DNA of 64,000 nt from Mesorhizobium sp. AR02 (GCF_024746835.1 NZ_CP080531.1:1-64000); one strand, 5' to 3'; positions 52,392 through 64,000 are shown, counted from the first letter of the stretch. The notes: generated by a model from the letters alone, not told the origin. Numbers and translations are program-made.

Positions 52392-53468
52392 GTGGTAGAC
52401 AGAACAGGCGGCGATGCGGATCGCGTTCCACGCGCTTCCGTCGTCATGACCGTCTATACGGACCAGCGCTTTCTCGATGCCGCGGTCAACAGCATCCTGA
52501 CCCAGGAGTTCGACGATTTCGAACTCGTCATTGTCGATGACGGCACGGGCCAGGACGCAGTCTTCCAGGAGCTGGCGCGTCGCGATCCGCGCATCCGGCT
52601 GGTCACCAACCCGACCAATCTCGGCACCGCAGCCGCCGCCAACCGCGGCATCGAGACGGCCCGAGGCGAGATCATCCTGCGCCTCGACGCGGACGATATC
52701 GCCGAGCCTGCGCATGTCGGGCGACTGGTCGCGGCCCTGGACGAGGATAGCGAACTTGGCCTCGTCGGACATGCGGTGACGCTGATCGACGAAGCCGACC
52801 GCGTCGTCGGCGCGCAGCTTATGCCCGAGACGGATCTGGAGATCCGCTGGACGATCCTGTTCCACAATCCCTTCTACCATTCGACGATCGCCTATCGCCG
52901 CGGCTGCTTTGAGGCCGCCGGGCGCTACAGGATCGATGAACTGGTCTCGCAGGACCATTATCTGTGGTTCGACATGCTGCCTTTGTGCCGGGCGCGAAAT
53001 CTTGCCGAGCCGCTGACGCGCTACCGGCTGAACGCACTCGGCCTGACCGCGACAAACGCAACGAATGCCCGCAATCGCACGCATCCGATCCGCCAGGCAT
53101 CATGGGCGCGCCTCGGCCTGACCTATGACCTTTATGACGACGCCTTCGCCCAGGACCTGACCCAGTTCATCCGCGGGCACGTGATTGCCGTCGACCGACG
53201 CGCCGCCGCCTACGGCAAGTTGCTTGGCGTGCTCAACGCCTTCCTCGCAGCGTCACGGCCCTGCCGGCGCACGGAGGATGCGGTTGCGGCAAGGCAGCTG
53301 GCCCATGGCATCGTCGCGCGCATGCTCGCCAGCCCGCCGCCGGGTCTCACGGAGATGCTGCGCGTCTGCTATCTGTGCTGGCCGCTCGACTGGCGAACCG
53401 TAACCGGCGCGGTGACAAAGCGGCTGGCGATTGGGCTCAAGGCGTGGTTGCCCAAAACAGGCAGCTGA
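52392..53468 (+). CDS. Glycosyltransferase family 2 protein
   Basis: This 358-residue protein has an inverting GT-A domain (about 15-230) with SVVMTVYTDQRFL, VIVDDGTG, a LRLDADDIAEP DXD-type metal motif (about 97) and YHSTIAYRRGCFE. The C-terminal 120 residues are helical. It starts with GTG after a GGGGGAT sequence. The next gene also carries sugar-transfer and methyltransferase domains, so the two probably build or modify a surface polysaccharide. Donor and acceptor are unknown. Confidence 0.86.
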   Translation: MVDRTGGDADRVPRASVVMTVYTDQRFLDAAVNSILTQEFDDFELVIVDDGTGQDAVFQELARRDPRIRLVTNPTNLGTAAAANRGIETARGEIILRLDADDIAEPAHVGRLVAALDEDSELGLVGHAVTLIDEADRVVGAQLMPETDLEIRWTILFHNPFYHSTIAYRRGCFEAAGRYRIDELVSQDHYLWFDMLPLCRARNLAEPLTRYRLNALGLTATNATNARNRTHPIRQASWARLGLTYDLYDDAFAQDLTQFIRGHVIAVDRRAAAYGKLLGVLNAFLAASRPCRRTEDAVAARQLAHGIVARMLASPPPGLTEMLRVCYLCWPLDWRTVTGAVTKRLAIGLKAWLPKTGS

Positions 53469-53549
53469 CTGAATCTATGCCGGACCAATTGACGAGGAAC
53501 AGCATTCTGGAAACCGCAGATGCCGCCTCTGCCGTAAAGAGTGAGAATT

Positions 53550-55142
53550 ATGAACCCTGATTATTCTGCCTGGTTTGCAGGCAAGAGCCTTTCGACCGAC
53601 TGGACCTCGCGCTTCTTTCCCCTCTGGGCCACACTGCTCCAGTCGCGCCGCGATGAGGCCCTCGATGTTCTGGAGATCGGCTCCTGGGAGGGCCGGTCGG
53701 CGATCTTCTTTCTCAACTATTTCGGCAAATGCCGGCTGACATGCATCGATACATTCGGCGGCAGTCCCGAACACACCCTGCGCCACAAATGGAGCGACCA
53801 GCTTGCGCATGTCGAGCAACGCTTCGACAGCAACCTGGCCGCGTTCGGCGAACGGGTCGAGAAGATCAAAAGTCCCTCGTCCCAGGCATTGGCCCGGCTT
53901 ATCACCGACGAGCGACGTTTCGACCTCATCTATGTCGACGGCAGCCATCACAGCGCCGATGTCCAGGCGGATGCCGTGTTCTCCTGGCAGATGGTGCGGG
54001 ACGGCGGGATTGTCATTTTCGACGATTACGAATGGACTTTCTTTGCCGACGAGGTCGAGCGTCCAAAACTCGGGATCGACAGTTTCCTGTCGGTGCAATC
54101 AGGCCAATACCGCGAGCTGTACCGAGGAGAACAGGTCATCATCCAGAAGATCGGCGTCGCCAGGAACGAGCGCTCGGCAATTTCTTCTCGGCCGCCTCCT
54201 GTCCCGCGGGAAGAACCCGTCGACAAACCCAAAGCCGATGGATCCGAAAACGACGTCGAGTTTGTGCTGATCGCCGAGGCGGGCATTCTCGAAGCACAGG
54301 CCCTGCTGCTGTGCGAAAGCATAAGGTGTTTCGCCGGCTCTTATTCACGATCCCGGATAACGGCGGTTTCGCCCAGAAGCAGCCGTCGCCCTTCGCCGTC
54401 GACGATAGACCGGTTCGAGCAACTGGGTGTGGACTATCTGCCAATCGAAATCGACAGCCGCTGCCCGCAATATGGCCCCTCATACCGGGTACATTCGCTT
54501 GCTCATGTCGAAAGACGGACCGGGCCGCCGGTCATCATCATGCTTGATAGCGACGCGATATTCATCGCCGAGCCCGACTTTTCGTTGGGCACATGCTCCG
54601 CCGCTGCCCGACCGGTGGACAGCAAGGGGATGTGCACGACAGGCCCTGGCGACCCGTTCGACGCCTACTGGCGACAGCTATGCGTCCTTGCCGGTGTCGA
54701 CTACGAGCACCTGCCGATCGTGCGCACGAGCGTCGACGGCCTGGCTGTGCGCGCCAGCTACAATGGCGGGCTCATCGCCGCAAAAAGGGCGAGCGGCCTG
54801 TTTCAGCGCACCGAAGATATTTTCAGGAAGCTGGTGGCCGCCAATATGAAACCATGGGCCGGCGCCGAGCCAACCTACGGCACCGGGACCGGCATCCTGC
54901 AGGGGAAGCCACGGCCTTCTGGGGCACGAGCCAGGCTGCCTTCTCACTGGCGGCCACCGCCGGCAACCATTCCGTCAGGCTTTTGCCGGCCACGCATAAT
55001 TTTCCGCTTCACAACTTCAACCCGGCCACCGCACCTGAGCCGGCCCGGCTGGTTCATATTCACTATCATGGACTGTTCAACGAGGGTTCGGCGGCCGCGA
55101 ACCCGATGCTGGACGGAACGCTGGCGCTGCCTGCGGGAATAG
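53550..55142 (+). CDS. SAM methyltransferase + glycosyltransferase-like protein, frameshifted 3' end
   Basis: As read, the frame gives 530 residues. Residues about 1-200 are a class I methyltransferase (LEIGSWEGRSAIFFLN, DLIYVDGSHHSADVQ, IVIFDDYEW). Residues about 225-450 form a GT-A-like domain with the DXD-type motif MLDSDAIFIAEPDF. Family-like sequence stops at the G4 run 54902-54905; the remaining roughly 80 residues (Pro/Arg-rich) look like out-of-frame translation. The true continuation is in the -1 frame and leads into the sulfotransferase (55199-56245). A start at GTG 53541 would add three residues. Confidence 0.72.
   Translation: MNPDYSAWFAGKSLSTDWTSRFFPLWATLLQSRRDEALDVLEIGSWEGRSAIFFLNYFGKCRLTCIDTFGGSPEHTLRHKWSDQLAHVEQRFDSNLAAFGERVEKIKSPSSQALARLITDERRFDLIYVDGSHHSADVQADAVFSWQMVRDGGIVIFDDYEWTFFADEVERPKLGIDSFLSVQSGQYRELYRGEQVIIQKIGVARNERSAISSRPPPVPREEPVDKPKADGSENDVEFVLIAEAGILEAQALLLCESIRCFAGSYSRSRITAVSPRSSRRPSPSTIDRFEQLGVDYLPIEIDSRCPQYGPSYRVHSLAHVERRTGPPVIIMLDSDAIFIAEPDFSLGTCSAAARPVDSKGMCTTGPGDPFDAYWRQLCVLAGVDYEHLPIVRTSVDGLAVRASYNGGLIAAKRASGLFQRTEDIFRKLVAANMKPWAGAEPTYGTGTGILQGKPRPSGARARLPSHWRPPPATIPSGFCRPRIIFRFTTSTRPPHLSRPGWFIFTIMDCSTRVRRPRTRCWTERWRCLRE
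54902..54905 (+). other. Frameshift site (G4 run) splitting a three-domain gene
   Basis: Before this run the protein reads ...GTGTGILQG in the upstream frame; after it, the good sequence continues GEATAFWGTSQAAF in the -1 frame. A fifth G would fuse both into one frame with no stop, giving 898 residues from 53550 to 56245. This may be a single-base deletion, phase variation or a sequencing error in a homopolymer. Confidence 0.8.
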
Positions 55143-55198
55143 CCGAATGGCTCGAAGCCCGGCTGCCGTTGCGGCAAGAGCCGCCGCCGGCCGCGCTG

Positions 55199-56245
55199 AT
55201 GCCGGACCGCCCGCGCCATTCCCAGAGACAAGCAATCCTCGTGCTTGGGATGCATCGGAGCGGGACCTCGATGCTTGCCGGCACCATCGCCGCATTGGGA
55301 TCGGCCCCTCCCAAAAAACCATTACGCGCCGACGGCAACAATCCCAGGGGAGATTGGGAAAGCACCCCGCTCAATTTCGCCAACGACGAACTGCTCGCAG
55401 CGGCAGCCTCCTCGTGGCATGACTGGCGGCCGCTCAATCCGCAATGGCTGCAATCGCCGGCGGCAGAGCGTCACCGCCACAAGATCAAGGCGATCCTGGC
55501 AAGCGAGTACGGCGACGAACCACTGTTTTTCGTCAAGGATCCCCGGATCTGCCGGTTCGTTCCGTTCATGTCGTCGATCCTTGCCGAAATGGAGGTCGAC
55601 CCGGTGGCTCTGCTTCCGCTACGCAACCCCCTCGAGGTCGCCTGCTCGCTGGAGCGGCGGGATGGATTGCCGCTGGCAAAATCCCTTTTGCTCTGGCTGA
55701 GGCACGTACTCGATGCTGAATTTCATTCGCGCCACATGCCACGTCATTTCATGCGCCACGAACAATTCCTGATCGACTGGCGACATCATGTCGAGCGCGC
55801 GGCGGAGAAGACCGGCATCGTCTGGCCGATCCGCTCCGACCAGGCAGAGACCGAAATACGGCGCTTCCTGACAGCGGACCTGCATCATGAACGGGCAACG
55901 GCCGAGGAATTGCAGAACCATCCGGATGCAACACCGCTGATCCGCACCGCCTACGACATTCTATGTGCCATGGCAGACGACGGCGACAGCCAGAAATTGC
56001 GCGATGAGCTGGACCTGACGCGGGCGAAATTCGATGAAAGCTGCGACATCTTGGGCGCTGCTGCGGCAGCCGAGCGCGACACAATCAGCCGCGCCTATCA
56101 TGAGCTCGGCCTCGAACGGAACGCACTGGTGCATGATCGAGACAATCGCGTCGCCGAGCGCACCGCACTGCTCGCGTCACCCAGTTGGCGACGACTGACA
56201 GCCCCGTTGCGGTGGATGCGAAGTCCATCCAAGCGTCGAAGATGA
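55199..56245 (+). CDS. Sulfotransferase-domain protein (3' part of the frameshifted gene)
   Basis: The frame is open from before 54905 and carries the C-terminal end of the glycosyltransferase-like domain (VHIHYHGLFNEG). Next comes a sulfotransferase domain with the 5'-phosphosulfate P-loop LGMHRSGTSML (about 15 residues after the ATG at 55199), FFVKDPRICRF (3'-phosphate region) and LLPLRNPLEVACSL. A helical tail follows. PAPS-dependent sulfation of a sugar is the family role. ATG 55199 gives a minimal 348-residue protein; translation may instead depend on the upstream gene being in frame. Confidence 0.75.
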   Translation: MPDRPRHSQRQAILVLGMHRSGTSMLAGTIAALGSAPPKKPLRADGNNPRGDWESTPLNFANDELLAAAASSWHDWRPLNPQWLQSPAAERHRHKIKAILASEYGDEPLFFVKDPRICRFVPFMSSILAEMEVDPVALLPLRNPLEVACSLERRDGLPLAKSLLLWLRHVLDAEFHSRHMPRHFMRHEQFLIDWRHHVERAAEKTGIVWPIRSDQAETEIRRFLTADLHHERATAEELQNHPDATPLIRTAYDILCAMADDGDSQKLRDELDLTRAKFDESCDILGAAAAAERDTISRAYHELGLERNALVHDRDNRVAERTALLASPSWRRLTAPLRWMRSPSKRRR

Positions 56246-56396
56246 CAGCGGCTGGTGCGTCGAGGCCCTCTCTGCTCGACACACTGTGATCGGCTGTCAA
56301 GAAACCGTCACACGGAACCGGGTTCGCGCGTGCTAGAAATTGCGGTTAGGTGCTGCTGTGCGGCGCTGCGTTCGAAACCTGCATCTGGCACTGCCC

Positions 56397-57395
56397 ATGG
56401 ATACCGCCCTCGCCCCGGAAGGCACCGACCTGTCGCCTTACCTGCCCGATGAGCACGGGCTGTTCTTCATCTATCATTTCACCGCTGAAGGCGTGCGGAC
56501 CAAGGACGCCAGCGCCGCGCGCTGGACATGGCGCAGCTACCAGATCACCGATCTGCAAGCCCGCCAGGAAATCGCCGCCGAGAAGGCTCTACCGGCCCCG
56601 GCGCGCGATGCTTTCCTCGCGCCCAGCCATGGCTGCCACATCGACTACGAGGATGACTGGCTGTTTGGCGACCTGCCGGACCTCAGGCACGATTTTTCAG
56701 AGGCGCGCGGACTCGTCCATTTCCGCTTCGCCTTCAACGACACGATGCTGATCGGCGCCCGCAAGCAGCCTCTGGAGTCGGTCGACGCGGTCCGCAAGGC
56801 GGTGGAGAATGGATCGCGGAAATTCCGCTCGCCAGCGGAACTGATCGAGGCGGTCATGGGTCAGTCGCTCGACGGCATGTCGGGCGAGCTTGGCAAACTC
56901 GGCGGCGCGCTCGACGGCATCGAGGATCGCGTCGTGCGCGATGCGTGGCACAATGAACGCCAATCGCTGGTCGAGGCGCGCCGGCAGCTGGTGGTGATCC
57001 ATCGGCAGATGGCGACGCTCACCAACCTGTTTCGCCATCTCGACCATTCGCATCGCGACGAGCTGCCCGACCTGATCAACGACATGGCGGCCCGGCTCTC
57101 ACACCGGGCGCTCACCCTCTACAATGACGGCGAGCAGTTGCAGGCGCGCACCCGGCTGTTGCAGGACGAATTGATGGCCAAGCTGACCATGCAGTCGAAC
57201 CAGCTCCTCTATGTTCTCTCCGTCATGACGGCAGTGCTGCTGCCGATGACCATCATCTCGGGCCTGTTCGGCATGAATGTCGGCGGGCTGCCGCTGGTCG
57301 ATACACCAGCGGGGTTCTGGGTGGTGACGGCTGTGTCGGTGGTTATCGCTTTGGCCACCTACCTGTTCGTCAGGCGGCTCGGCCGCGGGTTGTAG
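56397..57395 (+). CDS. CorA-family zinc transporter ZntB-like
   Basis: This 332-residue protein has a large cytoplasmic N-terminal domain (about 1-265, helical) and two C-terminal membrane helices with the CorA-family GMN motif (GLFGMNVGGLP, about 287). Weak sequence detail favours ZntB (metal:proton symport) over magnesium CorA, but this is not certain. The ATG at 56397 has only a weak ribosome binding site; a TTG upstream gives a longer frame. Its 3' end overlaps the convergent rarD gene by 26 bases. Confidence 0.83.
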   Translation: MDTALAPEGTDLSPYLPDEHGLFFIYHFTAEGVRTKDASAARWTWRSYQITDLQARQEIAAEKALPAPARDAFLAPSHGCHIDYEDDWLFGDLPDLRHDFSEARGLVHFRFAFNDTMLIGARKQPLESVDAVRKAVENGSRKFRSPAELIEAVMGQSLDGMSGELGKLGGALDGIEDRVVRDAWHNERQSLVEARRQLVVIHRQMATLTNLFRHLDHSHRDELPDLINDMAARLSHRALTLYNDGEQLQARTRLLQDELMAKLTMQSNQLLYVLSVMTAVLLPMTIISGLFGMNVGGLPLVDTPAGFWVVTAVSVVIALATYLFVRRLGRGL

Positions 57396-58305
57396 CGGCG
57401 GCCCGGCGGGCCGTAACCAGCATCGACCAGGAATAGATCGCCAGTGCCGTCCAGATCAGGGCAAAGGCAATGGCCTGGGCCGTGCCGAACGGCTCGTCGA
57501 AGATCAGCACGGCGATCAGGAACACCATGGTCGGCGCGATGTATTGCATGATGCCGATGGTGGAGAGGCGCAAAAGCTTGGCGCCGAATGCAAACAGAAG
57601 CAGCGGCACCGACGTGACCGGACCGCAGCCGATCAGCAACGCCGTATCGGTGCTGTTGCTGGAGACAATGTGGTCCTGCCCGGTCGCGATCAGGTAGACG
57701 ATATAGCCGAGAGCCGGCACGGACAGCAAAAGCACTTCGAGCAGAAAGCCCTGGCTTGGCCCGATCGGCAGCGTCTTTCGGAAGAAGCCGTAGGCGGCGA
57801 AGGAAAACGCCAGCGCCAGCGACACCCAGGGCAGCTTGCCGCCCTCGATTGTCAGCACCGTGACGGCAACCGTCGCCAGCACCACCGCCGCGATCTGCAG
57901 CCGGTCGAGCCGCTCCCCAAGCAGCAACGCGCCGACGACGACGCTGACCAGCGGGTTGATGTAATAGCCAAGCGCGGTCTCGACGGTGCGGTCGACGGCG
58001 ATCGCCCAGACATAGATGCCCCAGTTGACCGAGATCAGCGCCGCCGTCAGCGCCGCCATGGCGATGGTGCGGGGTGAGCGAATTGCCGCCTTGAAATCGG
58101 CCGTGCGGCCGGCCCAGACCAGAACAGCGGCGGCGATCGGCACCGACCAGACGATGCGGTGTGCGATCACCTCGGCAAGCGGCAGATGCGCCACCGCCTT
58201 CATGTAGAAAGGCAGCAATCCCCACAAGAGATAGGCACCCAGCGCCAGCAGGAAGCCGCGGCGGGCCTTTGAATCTGCGTCGAGCGTAGTTGCTTCAGTG
58301 ACCAT
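57370..58305 (-). CDS. rarD: RarD family EamA transporter
   Basis: This 311-residue membrane protein has ten predicted helices in two EamA repeats. It has the RarD-type start RRGFLLALGAYLLWGLLPFYMKA (quoted in part) and the IAHRIVWSVP and INPLVSVVVGALLLGERL blocks. E. coli RarD is linked to chloramphenicol sensitivity by name only; the substrate is unknown. Its last 26 bases overlap the end of the convergent ZntB-like gene, so transcripts would be antisense over that stretch. Confidence 0.87.
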   Translation of the reverse strand: MVTEATTLDADSKARRGFLLALGAYLLWGLLPFYMKAVAHLPLAEVIAHRIVWSVPIAAAVLVWAGRTADFKAAIRSPRTIAMAALTAALISVNWGIYVWAIAVDRTVETALGYYINPLVSVVVGALLLGERLDRLQIAAVVLATVAVTVLTIEGGKLPWVSLALAFSFAAYGFFRKTLPIGPSQGFLLEVLLLSVPALGYIVYLIATGQDHIVSSNSTDTALLIGCGPVTSVPLLLFAFGAKLLRLSTIGIMQYIAPTMVFLIAVLIFDEPFGTAQAIAFALIWTALAIYSWSMLVTARRAAATTRGRAA

Positions 58306-58388
58306 GGCCCAACGCTATGGCCCAGTAACCTTGGCAAGACCATCGCAAAGTTGTGATGGATCAATGGACTTTCGCTGATGGTTCAACC

Positions 58389-61427
<3,039 letters not shown>

Positions 61428-61431
<4 letters not shown>

Positions 61432-61919
61432 GGTCTTTCCTCCGGCGGCCATTGGTCGGTGTCGTGATCGGGATGCTGGTAGGAGACAAGCTCGGCGAGA
61501 TAGGGGGCCGAGCCCATATCCGCCATCGTATCCTCGCCCGGCAATTGCGGAATGGTGTCGACATAAGGCAGTTTTGCCTCCGTGCCCCATTGGATGGTCG
61601 GTACGATATCAGCCGGATCGTCGAAGGCGGCTATCGCCAGCGCCATGCCGTCGGGCGCCTCGAAGGTCAGCGGCGTGCCGCATTCGGCGCAGAAGCCGCG
61701 CCAGGCGGCATTGGAGGAACGGAAGCGCTTGGGTTCGCCGCGTGTCCACTCGACCTTGGCGCCGCGCACCGAGACCAGCGGCAGGTAGAAATTGCCGCTC
61801 GCCTTCTGGCACATGCGGCAGTGGCAGACCGACGCGTCGCCAAGCGTGCCCTCGACACGGAAGCGCACCGCCCCGCACTGGCAGCCGCCCGTGTAGACTG
61901 GCCGGTTGTCGAGGCTCAT
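61428..61919 (-). CDS. GFA family protein (first of a tandem pair)
   Basis: This 163-residue protein has GFA-family zinc motifs GGCQCGAVRF, CHCRMCQK and FCAECGTPL in the same order and spacing as the downstream paralogue. It overlaps that gene by four bases (ATGA). The C-terminal segment ends SYQHPDHDTDQWPPE, paralleling [14 protein letters not shown] of its neighbour. Activity on S-hydroxymethylglutathione is possible but not shown. Confidence 0.88.
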
Positions 61920-61925
61920 CGCGTC

Positions 61926-62312
61926 TCACTCCGGATCATGGCAGACAGCCTCGACATTGTTGCCGTCGGGATCGAAGACGAAGGCGCCGTAGTAGTTCGG
62001 GTGGTAGTGCGGACGGAGCCCCGGCCCGCCATTGTCCTTGCCGCCGGCGGCAAGCGCCGCGGCATGGAAGGCATCGACCTCGGCGCGGCTGCGCGCGGTG
62101 AAGGCGACGTGCTGATGGGCCTTCTGACCGTCCTTGCCTTCCTGCAGCCAGAACACCGGCCGATCGCGGCCATAGCCACCGACCTTTTCACCGCCGGTGT
62201 ATTCAAGCGGCACCATATACAGCAGCGAGGCACCAAGCGGCGCCATCGCCTTGTCGTAAAAGGCCTTCGAAGCCTCGAAATCGGCAACGTCGATGCCGAG
62301 ATGGTCGATCAT
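61926..62312 (-). CDS. VOC family (glyoxalase-like) protein
   Basis: This 128-residue metalloenzyme-fold protein starts MIDHLGIDVADFEASKAFYDKAM, with the His of the VOC metal site near the N terminus. Later HHQVAF-like (HQHVAFTARS) and GRDRPVFWL segments also fit. Many such proteins are of unknown activity. It sits six bases upstream of the first GFA gene. Its own start overlaps the end of the DUF559 gene by four bases, so all six genes from here to cimA may form one chain. Confidence 0.87.
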   Translation of the reverse strand: MIDHLGIDVADFEASKAFYDKAMAPLGASLLYMVPLEYTGGEKVGGYGRDRPVFWLQEGKDGQKAHQHVAFTARSRAEVDAFHAAALAAGGKDNGGPGLRPHYHPNYYGAFVFDPDGNNVEAVCHDPE

Positions 62313-62716
62313 GGAAATGCCTCCCTTGCTGGTTCGTGTGCTGGCACTTCGGCACCGGTCAAACCGGCTGCGATCACGATGTGCTGGCAGACATTGTCGA
62401 TATCGCGAACAACGTCGTCGTTCCAGAAGCGCAGGATGGTCCAGCCCAGCGCTTCGAGCCTGGCTGTTCGCGCAGCATCAGACGCCGAAACCTCATGAGA
62501 AGCGTGCTGGGAACCATCCAGCTCAACGATCAGCTTCTTGTTGGGGCAAGCAAAATCGACGATGTAGCCAGCTATCGGCATTTGACGTCGAAACGCCAGC
62601 CCCATGAGTCGGTGTGCACGTATCTCATTCCAAAGCTTCAGTTCAGCGTCGGTCATGCCCTTGCGCATCTTGCGTGCATTGCCGCAATTGACGGGAGATA
62701 CGCGATAATGGGTCAT
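62309..62716 (-). CDS. DUF559 domain (Vsr-like fold) endonuclease family protein
   Basis: This 135-residue protein contains ELKLWNEIRAHRLMGLAFRRQ and IVDFACPNKKLIVELDGSQH (quoted in part), the DUF559 hallmark. The Asp, Glu and Asp-Gly-Ser-x-His positions match the restriction-endonuclease-like core of Vsr-type enzymes. It is a small protein often found singly in rhizobial genomes; biological role is unknown. It overlaps the downstream VOC gene by four bases and is preceded by an inverted pair of repeat elements. Confidence 0.85.
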   Translation of the reverse strand: MTHYRVSPVNCGNARKMRKGMTDAELKLWNEIRAHRLMGLAFRRQMPIAGYIVDFACPNKKLIVELDGSQHASHEVSASDAARTARLEALGWTILRFWNDDVVRDIDNVCQHIVIAAGLTGAEVPAHEPAREAFP

Positions 62717-62722
62717 CGCGAG

Positions 62723-62890
62723 GCGCCCCCCTCTGTCCTGCCGGACATCTCCCCCTCAAGGGGGGAGATCGGCAGCTTCGCAGACGGCGCCCAATCATCG
62801 ACGTCTGCGATTGGCGAAAGCGGAAATGAAGTCCAATCTCCCCCCTTGAGGGGGAGATGCCCGGCAGGGCAGAGGGGGGTGCTTGGCGCC
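62723..62890. repeat. Inverted pair of palindromic intergenic elements
   Basis: The arm at 62723-62768 (C-rich, CTCTGTCCTGCCGGACATC, then a CTCCCCCTCAAGGGGGGAG hairpin) recurs inverted at 62835-62890 (CTCCCCCCTTGAGGGGGAG, then GATGCCCGGCAGGGCAGAG). The arms are about 45 bases with a few mismatches and surround about 65 unrelated bases. The same element is present once at 31085-31134. It lies between the DUF559 and cysS genes, with no open frame of note. Confidence 0.8.
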
Positions 62891-62894
62891 ACCC

Positions 62895-64000
62895 TCACCG
62901 CTTGACCTCCCACGTCGTGATGCGTTCGCCGGTGGCCGGATCCTTGCCGTCCTTCAACTGTACACCTTGCGCCAAAAGGTCGTCGCGGATGCGATCGGCT
63001 TCGGTCCAGTTCTTGGCGGCGATGAGAGCGAGGCGATTGGCGATTGCCTTGGCGACCTTGTCCTCATCCACCTCAGCCGAGGCGACATCGAAGCCAAGGA
63101 ACAGCAGAGAGGCCTTTAGTGCAGCGGCAGCCTCGTTGCCGTCCGCGGCCTCTCCGGCCAACTGCGTCAGCATCTGGAAAGCGGCATAGGTGGCGAGATC
63201 GTCCGACAAGGCATCGATGACCTCCACCGGCACCTGCCCGGCCGCCGGCGCCAGGTCCGCCGCGCGTTTCCATTTGCGCAGCGTGTTCTCCGCCTCCTCC
63301 AGCTTGCGCACGGAAAAGTCGATCGGCTCGCGGTAATGCGTCATCAGCATCGCCAGCCGCAGCACCTCACCCGGCCAGTTGCGGCCGCCAAAGGTCTCGG
63401 TCTCCAGCAATTCGTGGATCGAGTAGAAATTGCCGAGGCTCTTCGACATCTTCTGGCCCTCGACCTGCAGGAAGCCATTGTGCATCCAGACATTGGCCAT
63501 GACTGACGTGCCGTGGGCGCAACGCGACTGGGCGATCTCGTTCTCATGATGCGGGAAGATCAGGTCGAGGCCGCCGCCATGGATGTCGAAGACTTCGCCG
63601 AGATAGGCCGCCGACATCGCCGAGCATTCGATGTGCCAGCCCGGTCGGCCCCTGCCCCACGGGCTTTGCCAGCCTGGCTCTTCCGGCGACGACAGCTTCC
63701 ACAGCACGAAATCGCCGGGGTTCTTCTTGTGAGCGTCGACGGCGATGCGGGCGCCGGCCTGCTGCTCGTCGAGATTGCGCTTCGACAATTGGCCGTAGTC
63801 CGGCATCGACGCGGTGTCGAACAGCACTTCGCCTGCCGCGACATAGGCATGGCCGCGTTGGATCAGGCTTTGAATCAGGGTGATCATGTCGGCCTTGCCG
63901 TCGGCGCGAGGCTCGACGAATTCAGTGGCGCGCGGTTCGACCGTCGGCTCAAGGCAGCCGAGCGTAGCCACATCCCTGTGAAACTGGTCGGCGGTCTTTT
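62895..64000 (-). CDS. cysS: Cysteinyl-tRNA synthetase (C-terminal part; runs off the window)
   Basis: CysRS charges tRNA-Cys. The visible 368 residues include [21 protein letters not shown], the zinc/ATP-site block [14 protein letters not shown], the KMSKS motif in [11 protein letters not shown], and the C-terminal helical domain ending [12 protein letters not shown]. The frame stays open to the end of the window, so the N-terminal HIGH motif and start lie beyond 64000. Homology over the whole visible length is clear. It is followed downstream by the repeat element and DUF559 gene on the same strand. Confidence 0.94.
   Translation of the reverse strand, partial: KTADQFHRDVATLGCLEPTVEPRATEFVEPRADGKADMITLIQSLIQRGHAYVAAGEVLFDTASMPDYGQLSKRNLDEQQAGARIAVDAHKKNPGDFVLWKLSSPEEPGWQSPWGRGRPGWHIECSAMSAAYLGEVFDIHGGGLDLIFPHHENEIAQSRCAHGTSVMANVWMHNGFLQVEGQKMSKSLGNFYSIHELLETETFGGRNWPGEVLRLAMLMTHYREPIDFSVRKLEEAENTLRKWKRAADLAPAAGQVPVEVIDALSDDLATYAAFQMLTQLAGEAADGNEAAAALKASLLFLGFDVASAEVDEDKVAKAIANRLALIAAKNWTEADRIRDDLLAQGVQLKDGKDPATGERITTWEVKR

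Overview
The window is a GC-rich chromosomal segment of an alphaproteobacterium, most likely a Mesorhizobium-like member of the Hyphomicrobiales. This is inferred from the gene order lptG-lptD-surA-pdxA-rsmA, the fabD-fabG-acpP-fabF-mltG-yicC-gmk cluster, the rpsF-rpsR-rplI-(cfa)-dnaB-radA-cvpA-purF neighbourhood, and palindromic intergenic elements typical of rhizobia. It looks like ordinary core chromosome with a few accessory patches. I see no prophage, integrative element, insertion sequence, CRISPR array, tRNA or rRNA.

Layout. 1-6.4 kb (+): outer-membrane biogenesis (lptG, lptD, a SurA-like chaperone) followed by pdxA and rsmA. 6.6-13.2 kb (-): gmk, yicC, mltG, fabF, acpP, fabG and fabD, a fatty-acid and cell-wall cluster transcribed from fabD towards gmk. 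13.4-17.1 kb: an LTA-synthase-like phosphoglycerol transferase (+) facing a TadG-like von Willebrand protein (-). 17.5-21.9 kb (+): ribosomal proteins S6, S18 and L9, cyclopropane fatty acid synthase, YnfA and an Rsm22-type methyltransferase. 22.0-24.4 kb (+): a tandem DUF1428 protein, a YCII/DGPF protein and an ECF42-type sigma factor. 24.6-30.6 kb (+): dnaB, radA, cvpA, purF and an SDR.

30.8-48.3 kb is a mosaic of small metabolic and regulatory units. It holds an OsmC protein, agmatine deiminase with a polyamine-type binding protein, a LuxR regulator, two EamA transporters, two LysR/target divergent pairs, an Aas-like acyltransferase/acyl-ACP synthetase, pssA-psd for phosphatidylethanolamine synthesis, an SMP-30 lactonase, and an ArsR/Atm1-type exporter pair. 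48.4-58.3 kb holds a LysM envelope protein, a LOG-family protein, a perfect 22-copy octamer array that supplies the stop codon of a LysR gene, a GT2 glycosyltransferase, a frameshifted methyltransferase-glycosyltransferase-sulfotransferase gene, a ZntB-like transporter and RarD. 58.4-64 kb (-) is a tightly overlapped chain (DUF559 endonuclease, VOC, two GFA proteins, prolyl aminopeptidase, citramalate synthase) followed by the 3' part of cysS.

The best leads are: the three-domain surface-modification gene broken at a G4 run (54902-54905); the octamer array at 50807-50982; an Aas-like enzyme with altered PlsC motifs; the DUF1428-duplication/YCII/ECF42 unit; and candidate regulatory RNA or promoter signals upstream of rpsF, cfa and purF.
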